Origin: JACPYF01 sp964348695
GTDB lineage: Bacteria; Patescibacteriota; Saccharimonadia; Saccharimonadales; Saccharimonadaceae
Assembly (NCBI GenBank): GCA_964348695.1
Contig: CAYGDI010000008.1
Span: forward strand, 1-12,502
Direction of reading: 5' to 3'
DNA length: 12,502 nucleotides
Below the pieces are notes generated by a model that was not told the DNA's origin, did not search any database, and saw nothing but the letters and a program-made list of their open reading frames with translations. This document shows, piece by piece, positions 5,840-12,452 of this stretch (its first letter is position 1; each line of letters opens with the position of its first letter). A program made the position numbers and the translations under genes.

Positions 5840-7363
5840 ATGAATGAGACTTACAAGGCCAAGATAGGTCACCTTATTCAACAAGCGCGTCTATCGAGAG
5901 GCTTGACTCAACTGCAGCTTGCAAAAAGCCTGCATACATCGCAGAGCGCTGTTAATCGTATTGAAAAAGGCGGTCAGAATATCAGCCTAGAAATGTTAGC
6001 ACGTATCAGCGAAGTGTTGTCTAGTGATATTATATATCTCAACAAATCAGGTGCGGTTAATTTCCGAATACATGGTGGCCGTGAACTCAGTGGTGAGATA
6101 ACGGTCAAGACAAGCAAGAATGCCGTGGTATCGATTTTATGCGGTGCTCTGCTCAACCGCGGTACAACAACCTTGAGGTACGTACCAAAGATCGAGGAGG
6201 TTAATCGTATCATAGAAGTACTAAGTAGTATTGGCGTAAGAACTAGATGGATAGGTGAAAGTGATTTAGAAATTGTTCCACCCGCGCGTCTCAAACTAGA
6301 TCGCATCGACCTTGAGGCAGCAAAACGCACCCGAACTATTATCATGTTTTTAGGACCACTCCTACATCGGTACAAACATTTTAAGATACCGTATGCCGGC
6401 GGCTGCAATCTCGGTGAGCGAACTATTGAACCTCACTTGGATGGTCTAAAACATTTTGGTTTGGAAGTAGATGCAAAAGACGAATATTATGACGTCACAT
6501 CTCATAAAAAAACAGCTGAAAAAACAATAGTACTCAGCGAACGTGGTGAAACTGTTACAGAAAATATCCTCTTCGGGGCGGCCATGACCGAAGGTAAAAC
6601 AGTCATTAGAAATGCTAGCTTCAACTACATGGTTCAGGACACTTGTTTGTTCTTGCAAAAACTAGGCGTCAAAATAGAAGGGATTGGTACGACAACGCTC
6701 ACCGTCACTGGAGTAAAAGATATAAATAAAAATATTGAATATTACCCAGCCGAAGATCCAATAGAAGCTATGAGTTTTCTTACAGCTGCAATAGCCACAA
6801 AATCAGAGATTACTATACGAAGAGCGCCGATAGAATTTTTAGAAATAGAATTGGTCGTTCTAGAAAAAATGGGATTCCAGTACACACTGGGCAAAGAATA
6901 CACTGCTAAAAACGGCTTCACACGTCTAGTTGATATTACGACAAAAAAGAGCAAGCTCATTGCACCAAAAGATAAGCTTCATGCGCTGCCGTTCCCAGGT
7001 ATTAATATGGACAATTTGCCGTTTTTTGCAGTCATCGCCGCAACTGCCAAGGGCAGATCTTTGCTGCATGATTGGTCGTTTGAAAACCGAGCGATTTACC
7101 TGACAGAGCTCAACAAACTTGATGCTAATATAGAACTTCTCGACCCGCATCGTGCATATATAGAAGGCCCTACACAGTGGAAAAACGCCGAAATTATAAC
7201 ACCGCCTGCCCTACGTCCTGCAGTTGTTATTTTGCTTGCTATGCTAGCAGCACCAGGCGTATCTACTTTGCGTAATATTTACTCTATAGCCAGAGGGTAC
7301 GAAGATTTTGCAAATCGGCTCAATAGTATAGGAGCAAAGATAGAGTCGTTTAGAGAAATCTAG
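5840..7363 (+). CDS. Cro/C1-type HTH domain fused to MurA-family UDP-GlcNAc 1-carboxyvinyltransferase
   Basis: A 507-residue fusion. Residues 8-62 are a Cro/C1-type (XRE) DNA-binding domain: IGHLIQQARLSRGLTQLQLAKSL, then SQSAVNRIEKG as turn and recognition helix. From about residue 73 a complete MurA/EPSP-synthase fold follows, which transfers enolpyruvate from PEP to UDP-GlcNAc. Active-site positions are kept: Lys93-Asn94, Cys189 in GGCNLGERT (target of fosfomycin in the family), Asp391 in the PFPGINMD stretch, FENR (414-417), Arg459 and Arg485. Deviations are KTSKN instead of SGAKN and AEDPIEA instead of PDRIEA, losing that Arg. Plain MurA is about 420 residues, so the extra length is the HTH. 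The start is set by the promoter. It could be a bifunctional enzyme-regulator, or a MurA-derived sensor of UDP-GlcNAc/PEP. Confidence 0.92.
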   Translation: MNETYKAKIGHLIQQARLSRGLTQLQLAKSLHTSQSAVNRIEKGGQNISLEMLARISEVLSSDIIYLNKSGAVNFRIHGGRELSGEITVKTSKNAVVSILCGALLNRGTTTLRYVPKIEEVNRIIEVLSSIGVRTRWIGESDLEIVPPARLKLDRIDLEAAKRTRTIIMFLGPLLHRYKHFKIPYAGGCNLGERTIEPHLDGLKHFGLEVDAKDEYYDVTSHKKTAEKTIVLSERGETVTENILFGAAMTEGKTVIRNASFNYMVQDTCLFLQKLGVKIEGIGTTTLTVTGVKDINKNIEYYPAEDPIEAMSFLTAAIATKSEITIRRAPIEFLEIELVVLEKMGFQYTLGKEYTAKNGFTRLVDITTKKSKLIAPKDKLHALPFPGINMDNLPFFAVIAATAKGRSLLHDWSFENRAIYLTELNKLDANIELLDPHRAYIEGPTQWKNAEIITPPALRPAVVILLAMLAAPGVSTLRNIYSIARGYEDFANRLNSIGAKIESFREI

Positions 7364-7376
7364 AAACTCTCTAGAC
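7348..7376. repeat. Inverted repeat spanning two overlapping convergent stop codons
   Basis: GTTTAGAGA (7348-7356) pairs with TCTCTAGAC (7368-7376) with one G-U wobble around an 11-nt loop that contains TCTAGA. The two stops (TAG at 7361-7363 on plus, TAG at 7362-7360 on minus) lie in the loop. No U-tract follows, so it is at best a weak terminator. No other terminator separates the convergent genes. Confidence 0.35.
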
Positions 7377-7902
7377 GAGGTTTGCCGTTTTCCCAGGCGA
7401 TTGTTCCGATTGTTTTTGCAACCACACTTTTTTGTTCAGTTTTGATAGTCAGTTTTTGATCTTCATCATCAATAGAGTCGGTCACTTTGTATACATACCG
7501 CGTACCTTCATTGTCAAGAAACACCTCGTCACCTTCCTTTAGCTGATCGATGTTATAAAAAGGTGATGCTTGTCTCACGCTACTAGGTGTAACACCAAAA
7601 CCAAATGACGGACCTGAAACCGTCACATCGCTATAGGTTGGATCTCCGTTGACTTTTACTGTTGCACTGTTAGCGGTGAGATTGATTGCCGGTATCAACA
7701 CCTTTTGGTTGCTAGGCTTGGTTGTTTTAACGATACGAGCGGTGTCGGAAATATCCGAAAGTGGCCAACCGTTAAAATTTAGGACGGCGAACATAAAACC
7801 TGCATATAGCAGCACGCCAAAAACAGCAAAAAAACCTACCCATGATTTCACATGACCTTTTTTGTCTTTTTCTACAATCCCTCTTTGATAATGATATTTC
7901 AT
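7360..7902 (-). CDS. Membrane-anchored sortase-like protein, apparently lacking catalytic His and Cys
   Basis: 180 residues: a basic N-terminus, one membrane helix (about 21-42), then an extracellular beta-rich domain. The domain resembles class E/F sortases: LIPAINLTANSATV as the first strand, PFYNIDQLKEGDEVFL (the F..L..L..GD.I strand pair), TRYVYKV, and LTIKTEQ where active sortases have LTLxTC. The usual GH(R/S) position reads SGPS, and the Cys after LTxxT is Glu156; no Cys or suitable His exists in the domain. If truly related it would be a non-catalytic homologue; alternatively another small beta-barrel surface domain. The start ATG lies 13 nt after the encoded CCA of tRNA-His without a ribosome site, so it is probably co-transcribed with the tRNA. 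The stop overlaps that of the HTH-MurA gene. Confidence 0.75.
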   Translation of the reverse strand: MKYHYQRGIVEKDKKGHVKSWVGFFAVFGVLLYAGFMFAVLNFNGWPLSDISDTARIVKTTKPSNQKVLIPAINLTANSATVKVNGDPTYSDVTVSGPSFGFGVTPSSVRQASPFYNIDQLKEGDEVFLDNEGTRYVYKVTDSIDDEDQKLTIKTEQKSVVAKTIGTIAWENGKPRLESF

Positions 7903-7915
7903 AAACTATTTCTTG

Positions 7916-7993
7916 TGGGGCGAATGATGGGAATTGAACCCACGGCCTCCGGAACCACAACCCGGCGCTCTAACCAACTGAGCTACATCCGCC
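7916..7993 (-). tRNA. tRNA-His(GTG) with encoded CCA
   Basis: Minus-strand cloverleaf: extra G-1 (7993) opposite C73, acceptor GCGGATG/CATTCGC, D-arm GCTC-AGTTGGTTA-GAGC, anticodon arm CCGGG-TTGTGGT-TCCGG with anticodon GTG, T-arm GTGGG-TTCAATT-CCCAT, then C73 and genomic CCA (7918-7916). The G-1:C73 pair is the hallmark identity element of tRNA-His. The sortase-like gene begins 13 nt downstream. Confidence 0.97.
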
Positions 7994-8018
7994 ATAAATA
8001 CGAACCCTAGTACATGAT

Positions 8019-8027
8019 ATTCTATCA
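8019..8027 (-). promoter_or_regulatory. Extended -10 promoter for tRNA-His and the following gene
   Basis: TGATAGAAT on the minus strand (TG, one base, TAGAAT), ending 25 nt before the tRNA. The TGA is also the stop codon of the small Arg/Ser-rich gene upstream. Initiation would leave roughly 19 nt of leader for RNase P to remove. Confidence 0.4.
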
Positions 8028-8417
8028 CAACTTGGGCCGAAAATCAGGGTAAAACGCATTATCAGGCGTAGGTGTATTTTGCATAGCTGGTGGTATAGGG
8101 TTGGAAATTTGGGTTGTCGTCCCCTCTACCCCGTTCTGTAGTACACGTTCATTTCTTTCAGAACGTGCCGCTCTGGATATATCTCCACGACCAGTTATCG
8201 CAGAAGATGCTATTTTAGAATCTGCATATCGTGACACAACAGAACGTTCTTTATCAATCTGCCGCCTCTGGGAGAAAGTTTCGCGACTTGTAGACCCAAA
8301 ACGAGCAGATCGGGTTGTATCTTCACTCATCCAAGTGTGTGAGGCTTGTTGGGCAGAAGTTGGATTGGTTAGATCGATTACTTTACTGACTATATTTTTT
8401 GGCTTTCGAGTAAACAT
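8025..8417 (-). CDS. Small Arg/Ser-rich, probably disordered protein of unknown function
   Basis: 130 residues, not recognised. Composition is rich in Arg, Ser, Thr and Asn with no Cys and a single Trp. The middle (RETFSQRRQIDKERSVVSRYADSK, continuing to ISRAARSERNERV) is highly charged and could form a helix, while the C-terminus is Pro/Asn-rich (ISNPIPPAMQNTPTPDNAFYPDFRPKL) and probably unstructured. No signal peptide or membrane segment. The case for a real gene is a consensus extended -10 (TGCTATAAT) ending 6 nt before ATG 8417, the same spacing seen for neighbours, and its position 15 nt after yebC. An overlapping plus-strand frame (8101-8430) needs a TTG start and has an unnatural composition. 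Confidence 0.65.
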   Translation of the reverse strand: MFTRKPKNIVSKVIDLTNPTSAQQASHTWMSEDTTRSARFGSTSRETFSQRRQIDKERSVVSRYADSKIASSAITGRGDISRAARSERNERVLQNGVEGTTTQISNPIPPAMQNTPTPDNAFYPDFRPKL

Positions 8418-8423
8418 AAGCTT

Positions 8424-8432
8424 ATTATAGCA
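8424..8432 (-). promoter_or_regulatory. Extended -10 promoter of the small Arg/Ser-rich gene, leaderless
   Basis: TGCTATAAT matches the extended -10 consensus exactly; six bases (AAGCTT) separate it from ATG 8417, so transcription would begin at or next to the start codon. No -35 of note. It lies at the 3' end of yebC. Confidence 0.65.
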
Positions 8433-9137
8433 TCAGAGCTCTACGTTGCTACTCACATTGACTACATCGTCCAAGTCGTCGATCAGATCTAGGAGCCTTA
8501 GCATCTTTGTAGTTTTTTCTTCATCTAGCTGTATCGTGCTTTGCGGGACATATTCGAGACCAGCATCCTTGATCTCTAGCCCTGCTTGTACAATCGCCTG
8601 CCTGACTTTGGCTAGATCTTTAGCCGCTGTATATACAGTTGTTTCATCTTCTTCGTCGCTGGCATCTTCTGCACCTGCATCCAGCACCTGCAGCAGCACT
8701 TCTTCACCAGCACCGGAAACCGTGATGACTCCTTTTCGATCAAACTGAAACGCCACACTGCCTGGTTCGGCAATACGTCCACCATTTTTTGTAAGAATAT
8801 TCCGAACTTCTGGAAAAGTGCGGTTTTTGTTGTCGGTGGCGGCTTCTATTATCAGCCCAACACCTCCGGGACCGTACCCTTCGTAGGTCACCTCTTCTAG
8901 TTGTGCAGCATTTTTGTCTTTTGCTCGGTCGATACTGCGCTGAATATTAGCGTTCGGCATATTAGCAGCTTTGGCTTTTTCTATCACCATTGCTAGTGCT
9001 GAATTCGTCGCCGGGTCGGCGCCACCACGTGCAGCAATAGCAATCAAATTGCCAAGCTTTGTGAATACTGCACCACGCTTTGCATCGTTTGCGCCTTTTT
9101 GTCGTTTGATCTTAGACCATTTGTTATGACCTGCCAT
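8433..9137 (-). CDS. yebC: YebC/PmpR-family protein (TACO1-like)
   Basis: 234 residues, full family length (about 240). Typical N-terminus MAGHNKWSKIKRQKGANDAKRGAVFTKL, then GGADPATNSALAMVIEKAKAANMPNANIQRSIDRA, YEGYGPGGVGLIIEAATDNKNRT and the GG..AEPGSVAFQFDRKG segment. An acidic stretch (EDASDEEDETTVY) leads into the last domain. Family members were long described as transcriptional regulators and more recently as translation factors that help ribosomes through proline stretches; the sequence itself does not decide. It follows comEC by 34 nt but also has its own extended -10 just before ATG 9137. Confidence 0.97.
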   Translation of the reverse strand: MAGHNKWSKIKRQKGANDAKRGAVFTKLGNLIAIAARGGADPATNSALAMVIEKAKAANMPNANIQRSIDRAKDKNAAQLEEVTYEGYGPGGVGLIIEAATDNKNRTFPEVRNILTKNGGRIAEPGSVAFQFDRKGVITVSGAGEEVLLQVLDAGAEDASDEEDETTVYTAAKDLAKVRQAIVQAGLEIKDAGLEYVPQSTIQLDEEKTTKMLRLLDLIDDLDDVVNVSSNVEL

Positions 9138-9145
9138 ATAGCTCT

Positions 9146-9154
9146 ATATTAACA
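9146..9154 (-). promoter_or_regulatory. Extended -10 promoter of yebC, leaderless
   Basis: TGTTAATAT on the minus strand (TG, T, TAATAT) ends 8 nt before the yebC ATG, with no Shine-Dalgarno sequence between. The arrangement is the same as at the ddl and small Arg/Ser-rich genes. Confidence 0.5.
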
Positions 9155-9171
9155 TATCTCATCTGTTAATT

Positions 9172-10632
9172 TTATTCGATAATATTATTTTGTCGAAAAT
9201 CATGTTTGGTTTTGCGTTGCATATATACAGCGACTGCCAACAGTAAAATATAGTAAATGGCCAGTATATGCATCGTAAATGTTACATCTACCTGAGCGTT
9301 TGGCGTGCGTGATATTGTCTCAACAACAATCACAATATAGTGCAGCAGCATGTAGCTAATAGCTGCAAAAATAATTGCAAGAGGTGGAAAAAAGAAACTA
9401 CACACACCAGCTGCAAAGACAAAACCCATTACAAAAGGAATGAGCGGAACAACTAGTAGATTAGACGGTAGTGCATATAGTGCAATCACCCCGAAACTCA
9501 GAGCAATAATTGGCATTGTTGCTATCTGTGCAGCGATAGTTTCTCCAGCTATCTGCCTAAATAGCCTGGGACGTTCGGGCCCAAAAAAATAATGTTGAAG
9601 TAGCGGCGCAATGATCATAACCCCGGCAAATGCAGCAAATGAGAGATACCAGCCCAAATCCCCCCAGACAAACTGTGGTTGAATAAATGCTGTCACCCCG
9701 GCCACAAACGGCAGGAGTACAAGCGGGTGAACAGAACGCCCATAGTACCACGCGGCCAAACTAATTCCAGATACAATAGCAGCTCGCGACATACTAGGAC
9801 TCATACCAGTAACCAACAAAAACCCAACAATCAGCCCGCTACTAGCGACTGTTGCCTGATATTTGGAAATACGTGCAAACAACCGCCTAGCAAGTCTCAC
9901 TAGAATAGTTAGATTATATCCGCTCGCGACCACAATATGTGTCAAACCTACAATCTGTAGTGAAGTTCCTAGATCTTCTGGCAAACCACTTTTTTGGCCT
10001 ACCAAAAACCCAACTCCTAGTTCAGCTTCGGGTGACGCAATATTATCATGGATACGCTCACTAAACACATCTCTTAGCTCCCTGGCAGTATCAGTGCGCG
10101 GATCCTTGATGGATATAATTGTTGGTCTGTATACCGCAGCCGAAATATTACCGAAGCCTTTTTGTATTTTTCCATTTAGCTCTACCTTGTATCCTCTTTT
10201 GATCTCAACCTGACTCGTTGTACTGACCCATACTATGCCGGATAAGGTTTTATCTTCAATCTTAATATCCTTGATCTTGAATTGCTGTTCTCTGTTGCCG
10301 CCTACAGCAACATCTTCATATACATATCCTTGTATAGTCACAGAATGGCCTATGAAATTACTATATGTACGAAGCTCTTGTTCTACAGGTGTTGCGCGAA
10401 GTAGCCCCAGGAGCATGCCTACTACAAATACCAATGGCAGCATCCAGGTGCTCCTTTTCCATACACAAATGATGAGCAATATCATACTAGCAACCAGCCA
10501 CGAAAAAGACTGAAAATACCTGCTAAAATCTGACGCTGCAAAACCTATACCAATTACAAGCGCGCAGCAAAAAACAGCAATGAATACCGAGATGTGTTGG
10601 CGTTGTTTTGCTGCAATAACAATATGTTGCAT
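9172..10632 (-). CDS. comEC: ComEC/Rec2-type DNA uptake channel, without metallo-beta-lactamase domain
   Basis: Inner-membrane channel thought to pass single-stranded DNA into the cytoplasm during natural transformation. From ATG 10632 it is 486 residues: two or three N-terminal helices, a soluble OB-like region (about 80-165), then the multi-helix competence domain with VGLTHIVVASGYNLTILVRLARR (the family's H-x-x-x-x-SG motif), GMSPSMSRAAIV, FVWGDLGWYLSFAAFAGV and further helices to the end. Full-length Gram-positive ComEC is above 750 residues and carries a C-terminal metallo-beta-lactamase-like nuclease domain; that is absent, with a normal stop and no remnant downstream. An in-frame GTG at 10650, 5 nt after the ddl stop, would add six residues. 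It is close behind ddl and probably on the same mRNA. Confidence 0.93.
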   Translation of the reverse strand: MQHIVIAAKQRQHISVFIAVFCCALVIGIGFAASDFSRYFQSFSWLVASMILLIICVWKRSTWMLPLVFVVGMLLGLLRATPVEQELRTYSNFIGHSVTIQGYVYEDVAVGGNREQQFKIKDIKIEDKTLSGIVWVSTTSQVEIKRGYKVELNGKIQKGFGNISAAVYRPTIISIKDPRTDTARELRDVFSERIHDNIASPEAELGVGFLVGQKSGLPEDLGTSLQIVGLTHIVVASGYNLTILVRLARRLFARISKYQATVASSGLIVGFLLVTGMSPSMSRAAIVSGISLAAWYYGRSVHPLVLLPFVAGVTAFIQPQFVWGDLGWYLSFAAFAGVMIIAPLLQHYFFGPERPRLFRQIAGETIAAQIATMPIIALSFGVIALYALPSNLLVVPLIPFVMGFVFAAGVCSFFFPPLAIIFAAISYMLLHYIVIVVETISRTPNAQVDVTFTMHILAIYYILLLAVAVYMQRKTKHDFRQNNIIE

Positions 10633-10655
10633 AGACCAACCCACCCGCACTTGCT

Positions 10656-11555
10656 TTATTGCAGAGCTAGCTCAACCAACTTTTTCGCAAACTGAGCAGA
10701 ACTCATACCCGATGCCAAAGCAGCCTTTGGTAACAAACTTTGCTCTGTAAGCCCAGGTATTGTGTTTGTTTCAAGTACGTACAGCGCGCCGTCAGCCGAC
10801 ACAATGATATCCGTCCTAGATATATGATCGAGATTGGCAAGTGTATGTATTTTTTCAGCAAGCTGCTTGGCCTCGTCGCAGACTGTCTTTGCTAACACAT
10901 CGGGCTCAACAAGCTCCTGTGTTTTGCCGTTGTATTTGTTTTCATAATCAAACTCCTCGCCCTCAGGCGGTATGATAACAACAACCGGAAGAGCGGTTTC
11001 TCCAAGTACTCCTACTGTAATCTCCTGGCCGATGATCAGTTCCTCGAGCAAAAGCTTGTCGTATTTTTCAAAGGCTTTATCAAAATGATCAAGATTTTGC
11101 CTACTAGGGTTGTGTACGATAAAAGTATCGATGCTAGACCCGCCTCGAATAGGTTTTATAACATATGGGTTGTGTAGTAGCCCAGATTCACGCAGTGTTT
11201 GTCGGTCTACAATTTGCCAGTTCGGCGTTAGCACTCCATGCTCTGCTAATAGTTCTTTAAAGGCTACTTTGTCAAAAGCAACAGCTGATGGCTTTGCATT
11301 TGTACCAAGGAAATGTATACCATGTTTTTCAAGCTCTTGCTGGATATGTCCATCTTCTCCACCTTCACCATGAATAATCGGAAAAACAACATCGACTGAC
11401 TGGGTTGCTTTCTTTATGTCAAATGTTTTGTCTGCTATATCATGCGTTGTGGTTGTAAAACCAGCACTACGGAGAGCTCTCTCAATATTGTCCGCAGAAC
11501 GAATCGACACTTCGCGTTCATTTGACTTCCCTCCAGTAAGTATTAATATTTTCAT
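10656..11555 (-). CDS. ddl: D-alanine--D-alanine ligase
   Basis: ATP-grasp ligase making the D-Ala-D-Ala end of the peptidoglycan stem peptide. 299 residues, normal for DdlB-type enzymes. Landmarks: NEREVSIRSA (12-21, catalytic Glu15 in EREVS), FPIIHGEGGEDG (58-69), VIKPIRGGSS (132-141, ATP-binding Lys), EELIIGQEITVGVL (171-184), FDYENKYNGKTQEL (202-215, with the Tyr-x-x-Lys of the omega loop typical of D-Ala rather than D-lactate ligases), SRTDIIV and ETNTIPGLTEQSLLPKAA (262-279, metal-binding Glu/Asn). The start is fixed by an extended -10 whose end is 7 nt before ATG 11555; there is no Shine-Dalgarno. comEC follows within a few bases. Confidence 0.97.
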   Translation of the reverse strand: MKILILTGGKSNEREVSIRSADNIERALRSAGFTTTTHDIADKTFDIKKATQSVDVVFPIIHGEGGEDGHIQQELEKHGIHFLGTNAKPSAVAFDKVAFKELLAEHGVLTPNWQIVDRQTLRESGLLHNPYVIKPIRGGSSIDTFIVHNPSRQNLDHFDKAFEKYDKLLLEELIIGQEITVGVLGETALPVVVIIPPEGEEFDYENKYNGKTQELVEPDVLAKTVCDEAKQLAEKIHTLANLDHISRTDIIVSADGALYVLETNTIPGLTEQSLLPKAALASGMSSAQFAKKLVELALQ

Positions 11556-11562
11556 ATATTCA

Positions 11563-11571
11563 AGTATAACA
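11563..11571 (-). promoter_or_regulatory. Extended -10 promoter of ddl, leaderless
   Basis: TGTTATACT (TG, T, TATACT) on the minus strand, in the 39-nt gap after the upstream stop; seven bases separate it from ATG 11555. No ribosome site fits between. Confidence 0.6.
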
Positions 11572-11594
11572 GTAGGGGAAATTGCTAGATCAAA

Positions 11595-12335
11595 TCAATT
11601 GGGTTGTTCTACACCTGCTATTAGTATCTTCATTGCGGCGTCTCCATCTTCATGACCATTGCCATGTTTTATTTCACCTGATTTTAAGGTTTGAGCAATC
11701 TTCTGGACCAACTCAGAACTTGGACGAGGCACAACACCATAAAAGACAGGGAAACCTCTTCCGTATTCCGATAATATAACATCATCTCGTGCCATACCCG
11801 AAAAAAAACTATAATATTCATTTCTTTGGTTGAACTCATCTGCTTGTTCTAGTGTCAGTACATCATTTGCTTTTACGTTTGCAAGTGCAATCCCAATACC
11901 TCCGAGATACTCTAAAAGCTCGTCCCTTTTATATTGATGTTCAAGTCGAACAAATGCATCATCAGACTCCAAGCCTGGGGCACTTAAAATGTCTTCGTCA
12001 TGATCTTCTAGCTTAAGACCTATGATAGGCGCACCTATGGAATCTTCTTCGTAATCAGCCAGAAAATCATCCATGTTAAGTAAAACCTTTGGTTGTTCAT
12101 CTAAAGAAGTTGTGTAGATTATTTTACGATATGTACGAGCCTGATGAATAAATATATACATCTCTTCACCATAAACAGCTCCGTTAGCGAAAGCTAATTC
12201 GCCCGACTGGGGAGGGTTTTCTTCGTTTAATATATAAGGGAATGTCTCTATTAGTGATATAACCTCTTTGATTTCTTCATCGGTAGCCCTCTGCTCAATA
12301 GGGCTGTTATTATGATGTTCGAAATTATGTGTCAT
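11595..12335 (-). CDS. Acidic cytoplasmic protein of unknown function
   Basis: 246 residues, not recognised. The His/Asn-rich N-terminus (MTHNFEHHNNSP) is followed by an acidic, mixed alpha/beta-looking sequence with no signal peptide, no membrane helix and no Cys. Visible segments are an early helix (TDEEIKEVISLIETFP), a strand-like MYIFIHQARTYRKIIYT, the very acidic NMDDFLADYEEDSIG and LEDHDEDILSAPGLESDD, and a C-terminal helix (SSELVQKIAQTLKSG). ATG 12335 has a clear AGGAGAG 6 nt upstream and a promoter further back, unlike the leaderless genes beside it. It lies between tRNA-Lys and ddl. Gene reality is well supported by length and signals; function is open. Confidence 0.85.
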   Translation of the reverse strand: MTHNFEHHNNSPIEQRATDEEIKEVISLIETFPYILNEENPPQSGELAFANGAVYGEEMYIFIHQARTYRKIIYTTSLDEQPKVLLNMDDFLADYEEDSIGAPIIGLKLEDHDEDILSAPGLESDDAFVRLEHQYKRDELLEYLGGIGIALANVKANDVLTLEQADEFNQRNEYYSFFSGMARDDVILSEYGRGFPVFYGVVPRPSSELVQKIAQTLKSGEIKHGNGHEDGDAAMKILIAGVEQPN

Positions 12336-12368
12336 ACACTCTCCTAAATTAAGGCTTTGGTTTATTAC

Positions 12369-12377
12369 TTTATAACA
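12369..12377 (-). promoter_or_regulatory. Extended -10 promoter of the acidic protein gene
   Basis: TGTTATAAA (TG, T, TATAAA) on the minus strand, leaving a leader of about 27 nt that includes AGGAGAG before ATG 12335. The surrounding 70 bases are very A/T-rich. No convincing -35. Confidence 0.5.
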
Positions 12378-12409
12378 TATATTTTGAAAATATAGAACCT
12401 TGATCTTTT

Positions 12410-12452
12410 CTCCAAATAAAAATCCTACATGATGTAGGATTTTTATTTGGAG
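12410..12452. terminator. Long perfect inverted repeat, probable terminator, fused to the tRNA-Lys 3' end
   Basis: Two 20-bp arms with no mismatch (12410-12429 and 12433-12452) around a 3-nt loop. The core is ATCCTACA/TGTAGGAT, flanked by A- and T-rich runs, so the transcript leaving tRNA-Lys leftward ends in a hairpin followed by UUUUUAUUU. The outermost bases of the right arm are the tRNA's own CCA, discriminator and last acceptor base. The hairpin can also work in the other direction. Confidence 0.75.

Noticed and set aside
7360..7902. Frameshift or truncation explaining the missing sortase active site
   Set aside because: The frame is continuous and the strand pattern runs through both motif positions, so substitutions (His to Pro, Cys to Glu) explain it better than a lost segment.
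8101..8430. Plus-strand 109-residue frame
   Set aside because: TTG start, no ribosome site or promoter, odd composition, and fully opposite a frame with a consensus promoter.
9137..9172. Remnant of a ComEC metallo-beta-lactamase domain downstream
   Set aside because: yebC begins 34 nt after the stop and no HxHxDH-like motif is seen in any frame nearby.
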